This document shows positions 1 to 8,820 of a stretch of 36,054 nucleotides of DNA, in pieces (position 1 is the first letter of the stretch; every line of letters begins with the position of its first letter). A model generated the notes under the pieces. That model was not told the DNA's origin. It ran no database searches and saw nothing but the letters and a program-made list of their open reading frames with translations. The position numbers and the translations under genes are program-made. The stretch is from Pseudomonas fluorescens (GTDB taxonomy: Bacteria > Pseudomonadota > Gammaproteobacteria > Pseudomonadales > Pseudomonadaceae), in the NCBI RefSeq assembly GCF_902497895.1, contig NZ_CABVHQ010000061.1, positions 1 to 36,054 of the forward strand, written 5' to 3'.

Positions 1-1
1 G

Positions 2-1108
2 ACGATTTTGACGGGGCTGGATACCGCGTCTCCAGGATTACTGATTTGGCGCTCGATGCTGCACTGGCTCGGGGGAATTGGTTTTATCGGCATGGCCGTG
101 GCAATTTTGCCTTTGTTGCGAGTCGGCGGCATGCGTTTGTTTCAGACAGAATCTTCAGACTGGTCAGAGAAAGTCACTCCACGCTCTCACGTCGCGGCGA
201 AATATATTCTGGTGCTCTACCTCGGGCTGACCGGGGTGTCCACTCTGGCGCTGTGGGTAGCGGGCATGACGCCTTTCGAAGCGATCAATCATGCGATGTC
301 ATTAATTTCAACGGGCGGCTTTTCGACTTCGGATGCATCCCTGGCGCACTGGCCTCAACCGGCTATTCATTGGGTGGCCGTGGTCGTCATGATTCTCGGC
401 AGCCTGCCTTTCACCTTGTATGTCGCCACACTACGGGGCAACAGACGTGCATTATTAAAAGACCATCAGGTGCGAGGCTTCATTGGGTTTCTGGTGATTG
501 CCTGGCTGCTATTTGGTACGTGGTTGTGCTTTAACAGTGACTACAGCTGGTGGGAAGCGTTTCGTATCGTGGCCGTCAATGTGACCTCGGTGGTCACGAC
601 CACGGGTGTCGCCCTCGGGGATTACACTTTATGGGGCAGCTTTGCCGTTCTACTGTTTTTCTATTTGACCTTCGTTGGCGGTTGCTCTGGGTCCACGGCG
701 GGAGGGCTTAAAATATTCCGCTTTCAGGTCGCCTCTTCATTGCTGATGGGCAGCCTGAAACAACTGATTCATCCTCGTGCGGTGATTCGGAAAAAATACA
801 ACGGCCATCCCATTGACGAAGACATCGCGCGCTCGCTCTTGACCTTTTCATTCTTTTTCACCATCACCATCGGTGGCATTGCCCTGGGGTTGGCGCTGAT
901 CGGTCTTGATTGGACGACTGCCTTAAGCGGTGCGGCCACCGCAGTATGCAATGTGGGTCCCGGACTGGGCACGATCATTGGTCCAGCAGGCAACTTCTCG
1001 ACCTTGCCGGATGCAGCAAAATGGTTGCTGACGGTCGGCATGCTCTTGGGAAGGTTGGAAATTCTGACCGTGCTGGTGCTGCTCACACCCGTCTTTTGGA
1101 GGTACTAA
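2..1108 (+). CDS. trkH: TrkH-family potassium uptake protein, 5' partial
   Basis: C-terminal part of a TrkH/KtrB-type inner-membrane K+ translocating subunit, which works with the cytoplasmic NAD-binding TrkA. The frame is open to the window edge, so the true start lies upstream. A TTG at position 8 is only an internal codon. About 365 codons remain of a family size near 480, so roughly the first quarter is missing. Three of the four selectivity-filter loops are visible: SLISTGGFSTSD, SVVTTTGVALGD and AVCNVGPGLGTI, each with the central glycine. The C-terminus (LLGRLEILTVLVLLTPVFWR) is the normal TrkH ending. It is followed by about 150 bp without a gene before a co-directional MFS gene. On an island this is probably an accessory paralogue rather than the housekeeping copy. 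That is inference. The family call is secure. Confidence 0.93.
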   Translation, partial: TILTGLDTASPGLLIWRSMLHWLGGIGFIGMAVAILPLLRVGGMRLFQTESSDWSEKVTPRSHVAAKYILVLYLGLTGVSTLALWVAGMTPFEAINHAMSLISTGGFSTSDASLAHWPQPAIHWVAVVVMILGSLPFTLYVATLRGNRRALLKDHQVRGFIGFLVIAWLLFGTWLCFNSDYSWWEAFRIVAVNVTSVVTTTGVALGDYTLWGSFAVLLFFYLTFVGGCSGSTAGGLKIFRFQVASSLLMGSLKQLIHPRAVIRKKYNGHPIDEDIARSLLTFSFFFTITIGGIALGLALIGLDWTTALSGAATAVCNVGPGLGTIIGPAGNFSTLPDAAKWLLTVGMLLGRLEILTVLVLLTPVFWRY

Positions 1109-1259
1109 GTGGGTTGGTAGGAGAGCGTTTTTTTGATGCCCGCGAAACACCTGGTACCGTATCCCGCTTGTTGAGCTGATAGCTCAATGTGATCTCGCCG
1201 CAACAGAACCACTGGACGCAGCATATACACTTGCGGGCGACAGCCAAGGAAACTGGAAT

Positions 1260-2471
1260 ATGTCCCAGACACTAGCTACCCGTAGCATCCCCCGTACGGT
1301 CTGGGCGTTAGGATTCGTCAGCCTGTTCATGGACTTGTCTTCAGAAATGGTTCATAGCCTGCTGCCGATATATCTGGTGGGTTCTCTAGGCGTCAGCATG
1401 ATCACCCTGGGGCTGATCGAGGGTATTGCGGAGGCGACGGCCCTGATCGTTAAAGTCTTTTCAGGCGCCATCAGCGATTACTTCGGACGACGCAAAGGCT
1501 TGCTGTTGCTCGGCTACGGACTGGCTGCACTCACCAAGCCGCTCTTTCCGCTGGCCCACTCCGCAGAAATGGTGTTCACCGCACGCTTTCTGGATCGGAT
1601 TGGCAAAGGTATTCGCGGCGCTCCACGTGATGCCCTGGTCGCTGATGTATCGCCACCGGAGATCCGTGGCGCTTGCTTCGGCTTGCGTCAATCCATGGAT
1701 ACGATAGGGGCTTTCCTCGGGCCGGCAGTAGCCATCGGCCTGATGTATGCCTTCAGTGAAAACATTCCACTGGTGTTATGGATCGCGGTGATACCGGCGT
1801 TGGTAGCGGTCAGTCTGATTCTTGTTGGCGTCGATGAGTCCGAACATGAGCCGTCAGCTCAGCGCTTTCGTTCACCCATACGGCTACAACTGCTCTACAG
1901 CTTTTCGCCGGCTTATTGGTGGGTGGTGATAATCGGCGCATTGTTCACCTTGGCACGTTTTAGCGAGGCCTTCCTGGTCTTGCGCGCTCAGCAAGCAGGA
2001 CTGTCTGCGACCTGGGTGCCTATAGTGATGGTGGTGATGGCCTTGTTCTACACGCTCTCGGCCTACCCTGTGGGGAATCTCTCTGACCGTGTAAGCCGCA
2101 CAAGTCTTCTCGGGGTCGGGTTGATATTGCTGATCTTGTCCGATCTGGTTCTAGCCAGCGCCGAGTCCGTCTCAATGTTGATACTCGGCGTCGCCCTATG
2201 GGGACTTCATATGGGATTCAGTCAGGGGTTACTGGCTGCCCTTGTCGCTGACACGACACCGGCAGAATTAAAAGGAACCGCTTTCGGGATTTTCAACCTG
2301 GTGAGTGGTGTATCCATGTTGCTGGCAAGCGGGATTGCGGGGTTACTTTGGCAAACTTATGGTTCGGCAATGACGTTTTATGCAGGAGCAGTTTTTTCTG
2401 CGGTAGCGCTCATACTGCTGATAGCACAACGTAGTACGAGCACACGTCGCTTGCATGATCACGGGCAGTGA
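1260..2471 (+). CDS. MFS transporter
   Basis: Major facilitator superfamily permease of 403 aa, about the usual size for 12 transmembrane helices. The loop between TM2 and TM3 carries the motif-A signature (SDYFGRRKGLL, about residues 72-82). A second conserved stretch, RIGKGIRGAPRDALVAD at about residues 112-128, is typical of a subgroup of MFS proteins often found beside metal-resistance genes. The start is supported by AAGGAAA about 8 nt upstream of the ATG. Substrate is not evident. The context (trkH before it, a copper operon convergent after it, 29 nt between stop codons) suggests an accessory metal or drug exporter, but this is inference. No terminator hairpin is visible in the short convergent gap. 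Confidence 0.88.
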   Translation: MSQTLATRSIPRTVWALGFVSLFMDLSSEMVHSLLPIYLVGSLGVSMITLGLIEGIAEATALIVKVFSGAISDYFGRRKGLLLLGYGLAALTKPLFPLAHSAEMVFTARFLDRIGKGIRGAPRDALVADVSPPEIRGACFGLRQSMDTIGAFLGPAVAIGLMYAFSENIPLVLWIAVIPALVAVSLILVGVDESEHEPSAQRFRSPIRLQLLYSFSPAYWWVVIIGALFTLARFSEAFLVLRAQQAGLSATWVPIVMVVMALFYTLSAYPVGNLSDRVSRTSLLGVGLILLILSDLVLASAESVSMLILGVALWGLHMGFSQGLLAALVADTTPAELKGTAFGIFNLVSGVSMLLASGIAGLLWQTYGSAMTFYAGAVFSAVALILLIAQRSTSTRRLHDHGQ

Positions 2472-2500
2472 CCACGCAAGAATTAAGGAAAGTTTGAAAA

Positions 2501-2968
2501 CTAGTTTGCCGGGTACTCGGCAATCACTTGGTCGGAACCTGCTTTGCTCAGGCCGATGACCTGATAAGCATCCTGCTTCCCACCGACCTCCATACCAGGC
2601 GAGCCTGCCGGCATGCCCGGCACAGCAATCCCGATAAGGTCGTCGCGTTTGCTCAAAGCAATTATTTGCTCAGCAGGCACGTGGCCTTCAACAAACTTTC
2701 CGTTGATCACCGCGGTGTGGCATGACGAGAGACGCGGAACAACACTCAGGTCCTGCTTGACTGCGCTCATGTTGGTTTCTACATGATCAACGACGGTGAA
2801 GCCGTTAGCTTCAAGGTGCTGCATCCACTTTTTGCAGCATCCACAGTTAGCGTCACGATGGACATTGATTGTCAGCGGTTCTGCTGCATGACCAGCGGAA
2901 CTGATAAACAGAGCCGCGAATGCAGCGAGGCGAAGTGCCCGGCCGGGACGAAGAAAGTTATTTCGCAT
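2501..2968 (-). CDS. DUF411 metal-binding periplasmic protein
   Basis: Protein of 155 aa from the ATG at 2968. An N-terminal signal peptide (about residues 1-28, ending AGHA) exports it to the periplasm. The mature part is a DUF411 domain with the hallmark cysteine cluster NCGCCKKW (C42, C44, C45) and a later SSCHT (C83-H84). DUF411 proteins occur repeatedly in copper-resistance loci and are thought to bind copper, and the fold resembles thioredoxin. This is the last gene of the copA operon. Its start codon lies inside the end of the cytochrome c gene: ATGCGAAATAA is shared, an 11-nt overlap, which implies translational coupling. A longer reading frame to 3136 exists, but it would run deep into the cytochrome gene and bury the signal peptide, so I reject it. 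Confidence 0.88.
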   Translation of the reverse strand: MRNNFLRPGRALRLAAFAALFISSAGHAAEPLTINVHRDANCGCCKKWMQHLEANGFTVVDHVETNMSAVKQDLSVVPRLSSCHTAVINGKFVEGHVPAEQIIALSKRDDLIGIAVPGMPAGSPGMEVGGKQDAYQVIGLSKAGSDQVIAEYPAN

Positions 2969-3773
2969 GGGTATGATCCTTCCCATCAGCATGGGTATGA
3001 GTTTTTGGCTGAGCGGCTGGAGTTGCAGAAGCGTCATGTGAAGCCTCGGCACCCAGAGAATTGGCGTGTTCGGGACTTTCATCCTGAGAAGGCGCTGCGG
3101 CAGCCTCATGGGCATGTGCGCTGTTCCTCTCGCCATGATGGTCGCCTGCTTCGGCTACTTCTTCGGCTGCCCCCGCATCATGATGTCCAGAGGCAGCCCC
3201 CTTTTGACCCTCATGCTGACCTTCATGGTTATGCATTTTGCTCTCGCCGCCGCCGTGTTGATGACCACCACTGCTGACTGCTAGAGCGGTGTATTGCTCT
3301 GCATTCAGGGTGGGAAGCTGCTTAAGAAAAGCGACCATTCCCCAGATGTAGGGATCAGCCATGCTTTTACCCCAGGCGGGCATGCCTGTGGATTTGATTC
3401 CATGCTTGATGATCCAGAACGCTGCGGCAGGGTTTCCATCAACGCCCAGTTTCGAAAGATTTGGGGGGGCAGGGTAAAGGCTATTGCTTAACTCGGTTCC
3501 TGCGAGTCCCGGAGCAAGGTGGCAGCCAATGCACATTGAGTTGTAGTTGCCAGCACCTGCACGAATGAGAGTTTCATCGCTCAGGTCGGGAACTTCAATA
3601 TCGCGTGAGCGCACTGCTATCGAGCGATCCCGAGCAGTGGACAGAAGTGAGTAAACGGGTTCGGAATGCGGATCATCCGCCCCAACATTAATCACACCAA
3701 AATACACCACGCCGGCACCTGCTATTGCGGCGACCACACCAGCAGCAGTCAATGTTTTCAATGTTCTTTTCAT
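2958..3773 (-). CDS. Cytochrome c with long His-rich C-terminal tail
   Basis: Exported or membrane-anchored c-type cytochrome of 271 aa. Residues 1-30 form an N-terminal hydrophobic segment. One haem site is seen, CIGCH at residues 81-85, with a likely distal methionine ligand in TGMPAW (M131), so residues about 65-160 are a single class-I cytochrome domain. From about residue 170 to the end the protein is low-complexity and rich in His, Ala, Glu and Ser, with HQHGGGE, GHHDAG, HAHEA and ends in HTHADGKDHTHAK. That tail looks like a metal-binding extension. The start lies 9 nt downstream of the copB stop, with GAGAG as ribosome site. Placement inside the copper operon suggests that it passes electrons to or from periplasmic copper, or buffers it. 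The exact role is unknown. Confidence 0.88.
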   Translation of the reverse strand: MKRTLKTLTAAGVVAAIAGAGVVYFGVINVGADDPHSEPVYSLLSTARDRSIAVRSRDIEVPDLSDETLIRAGAGNYNSMCIGCHLAPGLAGTELSNSLYPAPPNLSKLGVDGNPAAAFWIIKHGIKSTGMPAWGKSMADPYIWGMVAFLKQLPTLNAEQYTALAVSSGGHQHGGGESKMHNHEGQHEGQKGAASGHHDAGAAEEVAEAGDHHGERNSAHAHEAAAAPSQDESPEHANSLGAEASHDASATPAAQPKTHTHADGKDHTHAK

Positions 3774-3782
3774 GTCAGGCTC

Positions 3783-4874
3783 TCAAAACCACATCCGAAT
3801 ACCGGCGACAAATCGCGCCTCGTTCGTATCTTCCCCTTCATCGCTAGCGAGGTCGGCGGTCTTGCCATAGGAGCGACTCCAGGTAACCCCGATGTAGGGG
3901 GCAAACTCCCGGACAATCTCGTAGCGCAACCGCATACCCACTTCGGTATTGGCCAAACCAGAGCCAATGCCCCGTTGAGGATCGTTTTTCCCGTAAAAGT
4001 TCATTTCGGCTGTGGGCTGCAGGATCAGGCGATTGGTCAGCAGAATGTCGTAGTCGCCCTCTAACCGAGCTGCGGTCTGGCCGTTCTCACCGATGAAAGC
4101 GGTGGCTTCAGCTTCGAAATTGTAGAGGGCCATACCCTGGATGCCGAAGGCGCCCCACGTCTGCGGCGAACCTGGTTTAAAATCCTGACGCACGCCGGTA
4201 ACAACATCCCACCAGGGACTGATCGAGTGCCCCCAAAGCGCCTGGAGTTCAGCCTTTTCAGTCACACCGTTGGTACGCTCCCCCTCCGACCGCAGCCATA
4301 AACGATCAATGTCGCCACCCATCCAGCCTGTTGCATCCCAACTCAGGGCACTGCCGTCATCAGCGTCCTGATACTCGAACTGATCAAGCAGAAAGAACGT
4401 GTTGAGGCTTTTGTCATGAACACCATGGCCTGCCACAGGCGGAAAAGCAGCTTTACGATCAGCATCTGTTAATACGGGAATGGGAGTTCGACTCGTGGTG
4501 GTCGCCCCGGTATCCATGTTCATTTTGCTGTGATCCATGCCTTCCATCTGGCCTTGGTCCATTTGCCCATGATTCATTTGGCTATGGTCCATCGGCTTTT
4601 CTTGGCCTTGGCCCATGTTCATTTTGCTGTGGTCCATCGCTTCCATATTGCTATGGTCCATAGACTCCATCGAACCATGGTCCATCTTGGAATGATCCAT
4701 ATGGCCGTCTTTGGCGGGCATCGACTTTTGAGGCACCGCCGGTTTCGACTCCGTTCCCGAGGACATGGTCATCGACGGATCCATCTCTTCAGCGGCGCTG
4801 GCCCAGCCAACAAAAGCGGTACTGACTGAAACCGTCAGCGCCATCAGGGTCGGACGTAAAAGCTTGTTGGTCAT
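3783..4874 (-). CDS. copB: CopB outer-membrane copper resistance protein
   Basis: CopB-family outer-membrane beta-barrel of 363 aa, counted from the ATG at 4874. A signal peptide (about residues 1-28, ending ASA) is followed by a Met/His-rich region (about residues 30-125) with many MDHSKM/MDHSNM/MDHSQM-type units that would bind copper. The barrel region (about residues 150-363) includes FFLLDQFEYQDADDG and LWGHSISPWWDVVTGVRQD and ends with the aromatic terminus RMWF expected of an outer-membrane protein. I chose 4874 because it gives a clean signal peptide and sits 4 nt after the stop of the preceding gene (TGA GATC ATG). An in-frame start at 4925 would add a basic, non-signal leader overlapping that gene. 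It works with CopA in periplasmic copper sequestration. Confidence 0.93.
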   Translation of the reverse strand: MTNKLLRPTLMALTVSVSTAFVGWASAAEEMDPSMTMSSGTESKPAVPQKSMPAKDGHMDHSKMDHGSMESMDHSNMEAMDHSKMNMGQGQEKPMDHSQMNHGQMDQGQMEGMDHSKMNMDTGATTTSRTPIPVLTDADRKAAFPPVAGHGVHDKSLNTFFLLDQFEYQDADDGSALSWDATGWMGGDIDRLWLRSEGERTNGVTEKAELQALWGHSISPWWDVVTGVRQDFKPGSPQTWGAFGIQGMALYNFEAEATAFIGENGQTAARLEGDYDILLTNRLILQPTAEMNFYGKNDPQRGIGSGLANTEVGMRLRYEIVREFAPYIGVTWSRSYGKTADLASDEGEDTNEARFVAGIRMWF

Positions 4875-4878
4875 GATC

Positions 4879-5136
4879 TCAATCCGTTTTTTTGGTTTTT
4901 TTGTCATGATCCATCGACTCTTCACTCATCTTGCTGTGATCCATGGAACCGTGATCGGTTTTGGATTCATTGGTCTGGGACTTTTGCGTTGGCATTGGCT
5001 GGTCCGTTGATGATGCAGGAGCGGAAGGGGAATGCTCGCTACTGCTTACTCCTGCCAGCACAAAGGGCACTCCACCCAACAGGCCAATGACAAGGGTGCA
5101 ACCGATCAGCGACTTACGATTCAGATATGCACTCAT
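4879..5136 (-). CDS. Small MDHSKM-motif protein, function unknown
   Basis: 85-aa protein between copA and copB. Residues about 8-30 are hydrophobic (LIGCTLVIGLLGGVPFVLAG), giving either a signal peptide or a single membrane anchor. The remainder is hydrophilic, with MPTQKSQ followed by DHGSMDHSKM and SMDHDKK, which are the same Met/His units as in CopA and CopB. It is therefore probably a periplasmic copper-binding protein. I know no named family. The start has GGAGA 8 nt upstream and lies 12 nt after the copA stop, and the stop is 4 nt before copB, so it is a real member of the operon. It could be a diverged piece of an ancestral copB signal and linker region. The coding call is firm and the function is inference. 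Confidence 0.82.
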   Translation of the reverse strand: MSAYLNRKSLIGCTLVIGLLGGVPFVLAGVSSSEHSPSAPASSTDQPMPTQKSQTNESKTDHGSMDHSKMSEESMDHDKKTKKTD

Positions 5137-5148
5137 AACCCGTCTCCT

Positions 5149-6993
5149 TTACTCATCAACCCGTACTTCACGGAACATGCCCATTTCCATGTGAAAGAGC
5201 AGGTGGCAGTGATAAGCCCAGCGCCCCAGCGCATCAGCCGTTACGCGATAGCTGCGCGTAGTGCCTGGCGGCATGTCGATCGTGTGCTTGCGCACCATGA
5301 AATTGCCGTTCTCATCCTCCAGGTCGCTCCACATGCCGTGGAGGTGGATGGGGTGGGTCATCATGGTGTCGTTCACCAGTGTGATGCGCAGACGCTCGCC
5401 ATACTTGAGGCGCAATGGCTCAGCGTCAGAGAATTTGATGCCGTTGAATGACCAGGCGAACTTTTCCATATGACCGGTCAGGTGCAGCTCAATGGTGCGA
5501 TTGGGCTCGCGACCATCCGGGTCCTGGAAAGTGCTCTTAAGGTCTGAGTAGGTAAGCACGCGACGGCCGTTGTTACGCAAGCCAATACCTGGGTCGTTCA
5601 GCTTCGGCGCTGTGCTCATGGCTTGCATATCAACCAACGGGTTGTTGGTTTCGGAAGCCGGGTGAGACTGCATAGCTCCTGCGCCCATGCCTGCCATCTT
5701 GCTGTGATCTATACCAGTCATGCCGGACGTATCGCCCTGATCCATACCGGTCATCTTGCTGTGATCCATGCCAGGCATATCGCCCGGTTTCATGGTGCTG
5801 TGATCCATACCGGCCATGTCGCCCGGTTTCATGGTGCTGTGATCCATGTCGGCCATGTTGCCGTGATCCATTCCGCCCATTCCCATATCATCCATGGTGA
5901 CGAGGGGACGCGGGTCGATCGCCGGGACAGGCGCCTTCAACCCTTCACGCACGGCCAGGGTTCCGCGTGCATATCCGGTTCGATCCATGGACTGAGCGAA
6001 AATGGTGTAAGCCTCTTCGCTGACAGGCTCCACGATCACGTCATAGGTTTCTGCCACAGCGATGCGAAATTCGTCGACGCTGACCGGGTTGACGTGCTGG
6101 CCGTCGGCGGCCACCACGGTCATTTTCAAGCCTGGGATACGGACGTCGAAGTAGCTCATACCCGAACCGTTAATAAAGCGCAGGCGCAGCTTCTCACCCG
6201 GTTTGAAAATCCCGGTCCAGTTACCGTCAGGGGCCTGGCCATTCATGAGATAGGTGTAGGTATCCCCACTGACGTCTGCGAGATCGGTGGGGTTCATTTT
6301 CATCTCGGCCCACATTTTCCGATCCGTCAACGTTGCGGCCCAGCCTTTGTCGCTCACATCGTCGATGAAGTCGCCAACGGTACGTTTGTGGTGATTGTAG
6401 TAGTCCGACTGTTTCTTGAGCTTAGCCATGACCCGACCAGGATCTTCATCAGTCCAGTCGGTCAGCATCACCACATAATCGCGGTTGTATTGGAAAGGTT
6501 CAGGCTCTTTCGAGTCGATCACGATAGGCCCGTAGACACCGGCCTGTTCCTGAAAACCCGAGTGGCTGTGGTACCAGTAAGTACCATTCTGGTGGACTTT
6601 AAATTTGTACTCATACATGCCATCGGGTGCGATACCGTGAAAGCTCAAGCCTGGCACACCGTCCATATTTGCGGGCAGGAGGATCCCGTGCCAATGGATA
6701 GAGGTGTCCTGATCAAGGCGGTTTTTCACCCGCAGCGTGACCGTTTCCCCTTCACGCCAGCGCAGCAACGGTCCCGGCAAAGAGCCGTTAATGGTCATCG
6801 CTGTGCGCGCCGAGCCGGTGATGTTCACTGGGGTTTCGCCAATGAACAGATCAAATTCGTTGCCGGTCAGTACGTTTGGAAAACCGGGACTGGTCACCGC
6901 CCATACAGGAGTGCGCCATAGGCCAAGCCCGCCGAGAATGCCACCAGCGGCCAGGCCTTTAACGAATGTCCGCCTAGAGGTTTTGGAATGCAT
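5149..6993 (-). CDS. copA: CopA periplasmic multicopper oxidase
   Basis: Copper-resistance oxidase CopA of 614 aa (the P. syringae protein is of similar size). The N-terminus TSRRTFVKGLAAGG is a twin-arginine signal, so the folded enzyme is exported by Tat. Copper motifs are in the expected order: HWHG (about 100-103), WYHSHSG (about 141-147), and the C-terminal HPIHLHG and HCHLLFHMEMGM. Between them, about residues 370-430, is a run of Met-rich repeats of the form MDHSTMKPGDMAG that binds further copper. I start at the ATG at 6993, which matches the family N-terminus. The in-frame codon at 7008 is TTG. This is the first gene of the copA-orf-copB-cytochrome-DUF411 operon. A CopR box lies about 185 bp upstream (7177-7192). 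It oxidises Cu(I) and sequesters copper in the periplasm. Confidence 0.96.
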   Translation of the reverse strand: MHSKTSRRTFVKGLAAGGILGGLGLWRTPVWAVTSPGFPNVLTGNEFDLFIGETPVNITGSARTAMTINGSLPGPLLRWREGETVTLRVKNRLDQDTSIHWHGILLPANMDGVPGLSFHGIAPDGMYEYKFKVHQNGTYWYHSHSGFQEQAGVYGPIVIDSKEPEPFQYNRDYVVMLTDWTDEDPGRVMAKLKKQSDYYNHHKRTVGDFIDDVSDKGWAATLTDRKMWAEMKMNPTDLADVSGDTYTYLMNGQAPDGNWTGIFKPGEKLRLRFINGSGMSYFDVRIPGLKMTVVAADGQHVNPVSVDEFRIAVAETYDVIVEPVSEEAYTIFAQSMDRTGYARGTLAVREGLKAPVPAIDPRPLVTMDDMGMGGMDHGNMADMDHSTMKPGDMAGMDHSTMKPGDMPGMDHSKMTGMDQGDTSGMTGIDHSKMAGMGAGAMQSHPASETNNPLVDMQAMSTAPKLNDPGIGLRNNGRRVLTYSDLKSTFQDPDGREPNRTIELHLTGHMEKFAWSFNGIKFSDAEPLRLKYGERLRITLVNDTMMTHPIHLHGMWSDLEDENGNFMVRKHTIDMPPGTTRSYRVTADALGRWAYHCHLLFHMEMGMFREVRVDE

Positions 6994-7034
6994 GCCGTGT
7001 TTGTCCAATCAATCAAAAGGGAAGCCGTGCGCAA

Positions 7035-7061
7035 CAACCTGTGAGTTGCACTTACAGGTTG
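7035..7061 (-). other. Hairpin in copA leader
   Basis: Inverted repeat CAACCTGT (7035-7042) and ACAGGTTG (7054-7061), an 8-bp stem with an 11-nt loop, between the CopR box and the copA start. It would lie in the mRNA leader. No poly-U follows on the minus strand, so it is not an obvious terminator. Function unknown. Confidence 0.4.
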
Positions 7062-7176
7062 AAGGCGCTCTCTCGGAGAATCGTTTTGAGCCCGGATGAG
7101 CTTTTTCTGCCGCCGCTCAAGACGCAGTCATACGGCAAGCGAGTTTAGAAATTGCCACATTTGAACCATCACGGTG

Positions 7177-7192
7177 ATTACATTTCTGTCAG
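7177..7192 (-). promoter_or_regulatory. CopR box upstream of copA
   Basis: On the minus strand the sequence reads CTGACAGAAATGTAAT, an exact match to the CTGACA-N5-GTAAT form I recall for the P. aeruginosa CopR operator. An identical copy occurs between the second PtrA-like gene and copR (13358-13373). The box lies upstream of copA in the orientation expected for activation of the copA operon. Confidence 0.75.
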
Positions 7193-7213
7193 CTTGGGAA
7201 CGCGCCAATCGTT

Positions 7214-7420
7214 TCAGCACTTAGCGTGGCCGACTGCGCTTCCTTTGCTCTCTGCTACGGGGGATTGAGTGCCTTGCTTTTGGGCAATTTGGTACGATTC
7301 CATCGAATCCTTCCTGGCCGCTTCCGTACGTGCAAATGTCCAGTCACCACCGCCTTCAGCCATAGCCAGAGAAGAAACGGTCAACGCTGCAATAACAAAT
7401 AGGGTTTTCATGGATTTCAT
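7214..7420 (-). CDS. Small exported PtrA-like protein
   Basis: 68-aa protein with a signal peptide (about residues 1-21, SSLAMA) and the mature start EGGGDWTFAR, the signature of the PtrA N-terminal domain. P. aeruginosa ptrA is a small copper-induced gene beside copRS. The remainder (RKDSMESYQIAQKQ and a C-terminal GHAKC) has a single terminal cysteine and no other motif. GAGG lies 8 nt before the ATG at 7420, and an internal ATG three codons later is possible. A second PtrA-like gene sits at 12875-13228. It lies upstream of copA in the same direction, and the gap of about 220 bp to copA contains the CopR box, so the two genes probably have separate promoters. The role in copper handling is inferred from the family. 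Confidence 0.8.
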   Translation of the reverse strand: MKSMKTLFVIAALTVSSLAMAEGGGDWTFARTEAARKDSMESYQIAQKQGTQSPVAESKGSAVGHAKC

Positions 7421-7586
7421 TTGGGTAGCCTCGGATAAGTATTTGGTTGCCCCGTAGAATCCACATCAATAGATGATTCTGGGGGCTGAGCTTTAGGCTC
7501 GATGCCACCTTAACCGTCATTCCCTGTCAGAAGCCTTAGGTGAAAATTACAGTTGCGTCAGGTTGCGCTTTCCTCCTTGAACAACC

Positions 7587-7718
7587 GTTTCCGTAGCTGC
7601 CCTTCTGATCGCTGCTGTTCTCTCGATTACTTCCGTGGCTGCCTTCGCGCATAGCGGCGGTACTGAATCAAAAGGTTGCCATCGCAACAATAAGACGAAC
7701 GACTACTACTGCCACTAA
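7587..7718 (+). pseudogene. Decayed YHYH micro-protein gene (lost start)
   Basis: A 43-codon frame ending TAA that aligns codon for codon with the intact gene at 18679-18810. Both encode ALLIAAVLS...SVAAFAHSGGT.SKGCHRN and end CH before the stop. Here the position of the ATG is GTT and the next codons have also changed. An in-frame TGA lies three codons upstream (7578-7580). No ribosome-binding site and no in-frame start that preserves the signal peptide are visible. The similarity continues past the stop (GCAAAAGCCCA and a C...GCCTCT..AC...TGCGGAG stretch), so this is a duplicated block that has lost its start. Expression from an unusual start cannot be excluded. Confidence 0.72.
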
Positions 7719-7797
7719 GTCGCAAAAGCCCAGCTCTGAACTGTGCGTCAATGTGAACAGGCCTCTCACGCCTGCGGAGTTCAGTTACGCCTTTGCT

Positions 7798-8748
<951 letters not shown>

Positions 8749-8779
8749 GGGTTGCAGTCCTGCTTAATGAGCAAAAATA

Positions 8780-8797
8780 TACTATACCCCAGTATAG
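8780..8797. promoter_or_regulatory. RcnR-type operator between dmeF and its regulator
   Basis: TACT-ATACCCC-AGTA at 8780-8794, within a perfect inverted repeat CTATAC-CCCA-GTATAG (8782-8797). This is the half-site plus C-tract arrangement of RcnR/FrmR-family operators. It lies 32 bp from the dmeF start and 24 bp from the regulator start, so one bound repressor could block both. Confidence 0.75.
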
Positions 8798-8820
8798 ATC
8801 CTTGAATAAGGTACCGCCGC

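Noticed and set aside
1109..1259. Small gene or regulator between trkH and the MFS gene
   Set aside because: No start with a ribosome site and no palindrome beyond what chance allows.
5623..6921. Plus-strand open frame of 432 codons rich in His
   Set aside because: Antisense of the copA MDHSTM repeats and oxidase domain. The His/Ile pattern is the complement of those repeats.
7515..7530. Possible third CopR box upstream of the 68-aa PtrA-like gene
   Set aside because: TGTCAG is present (7525-7530), but the ATTAC half is absent at the right spacing. Only a half-site.
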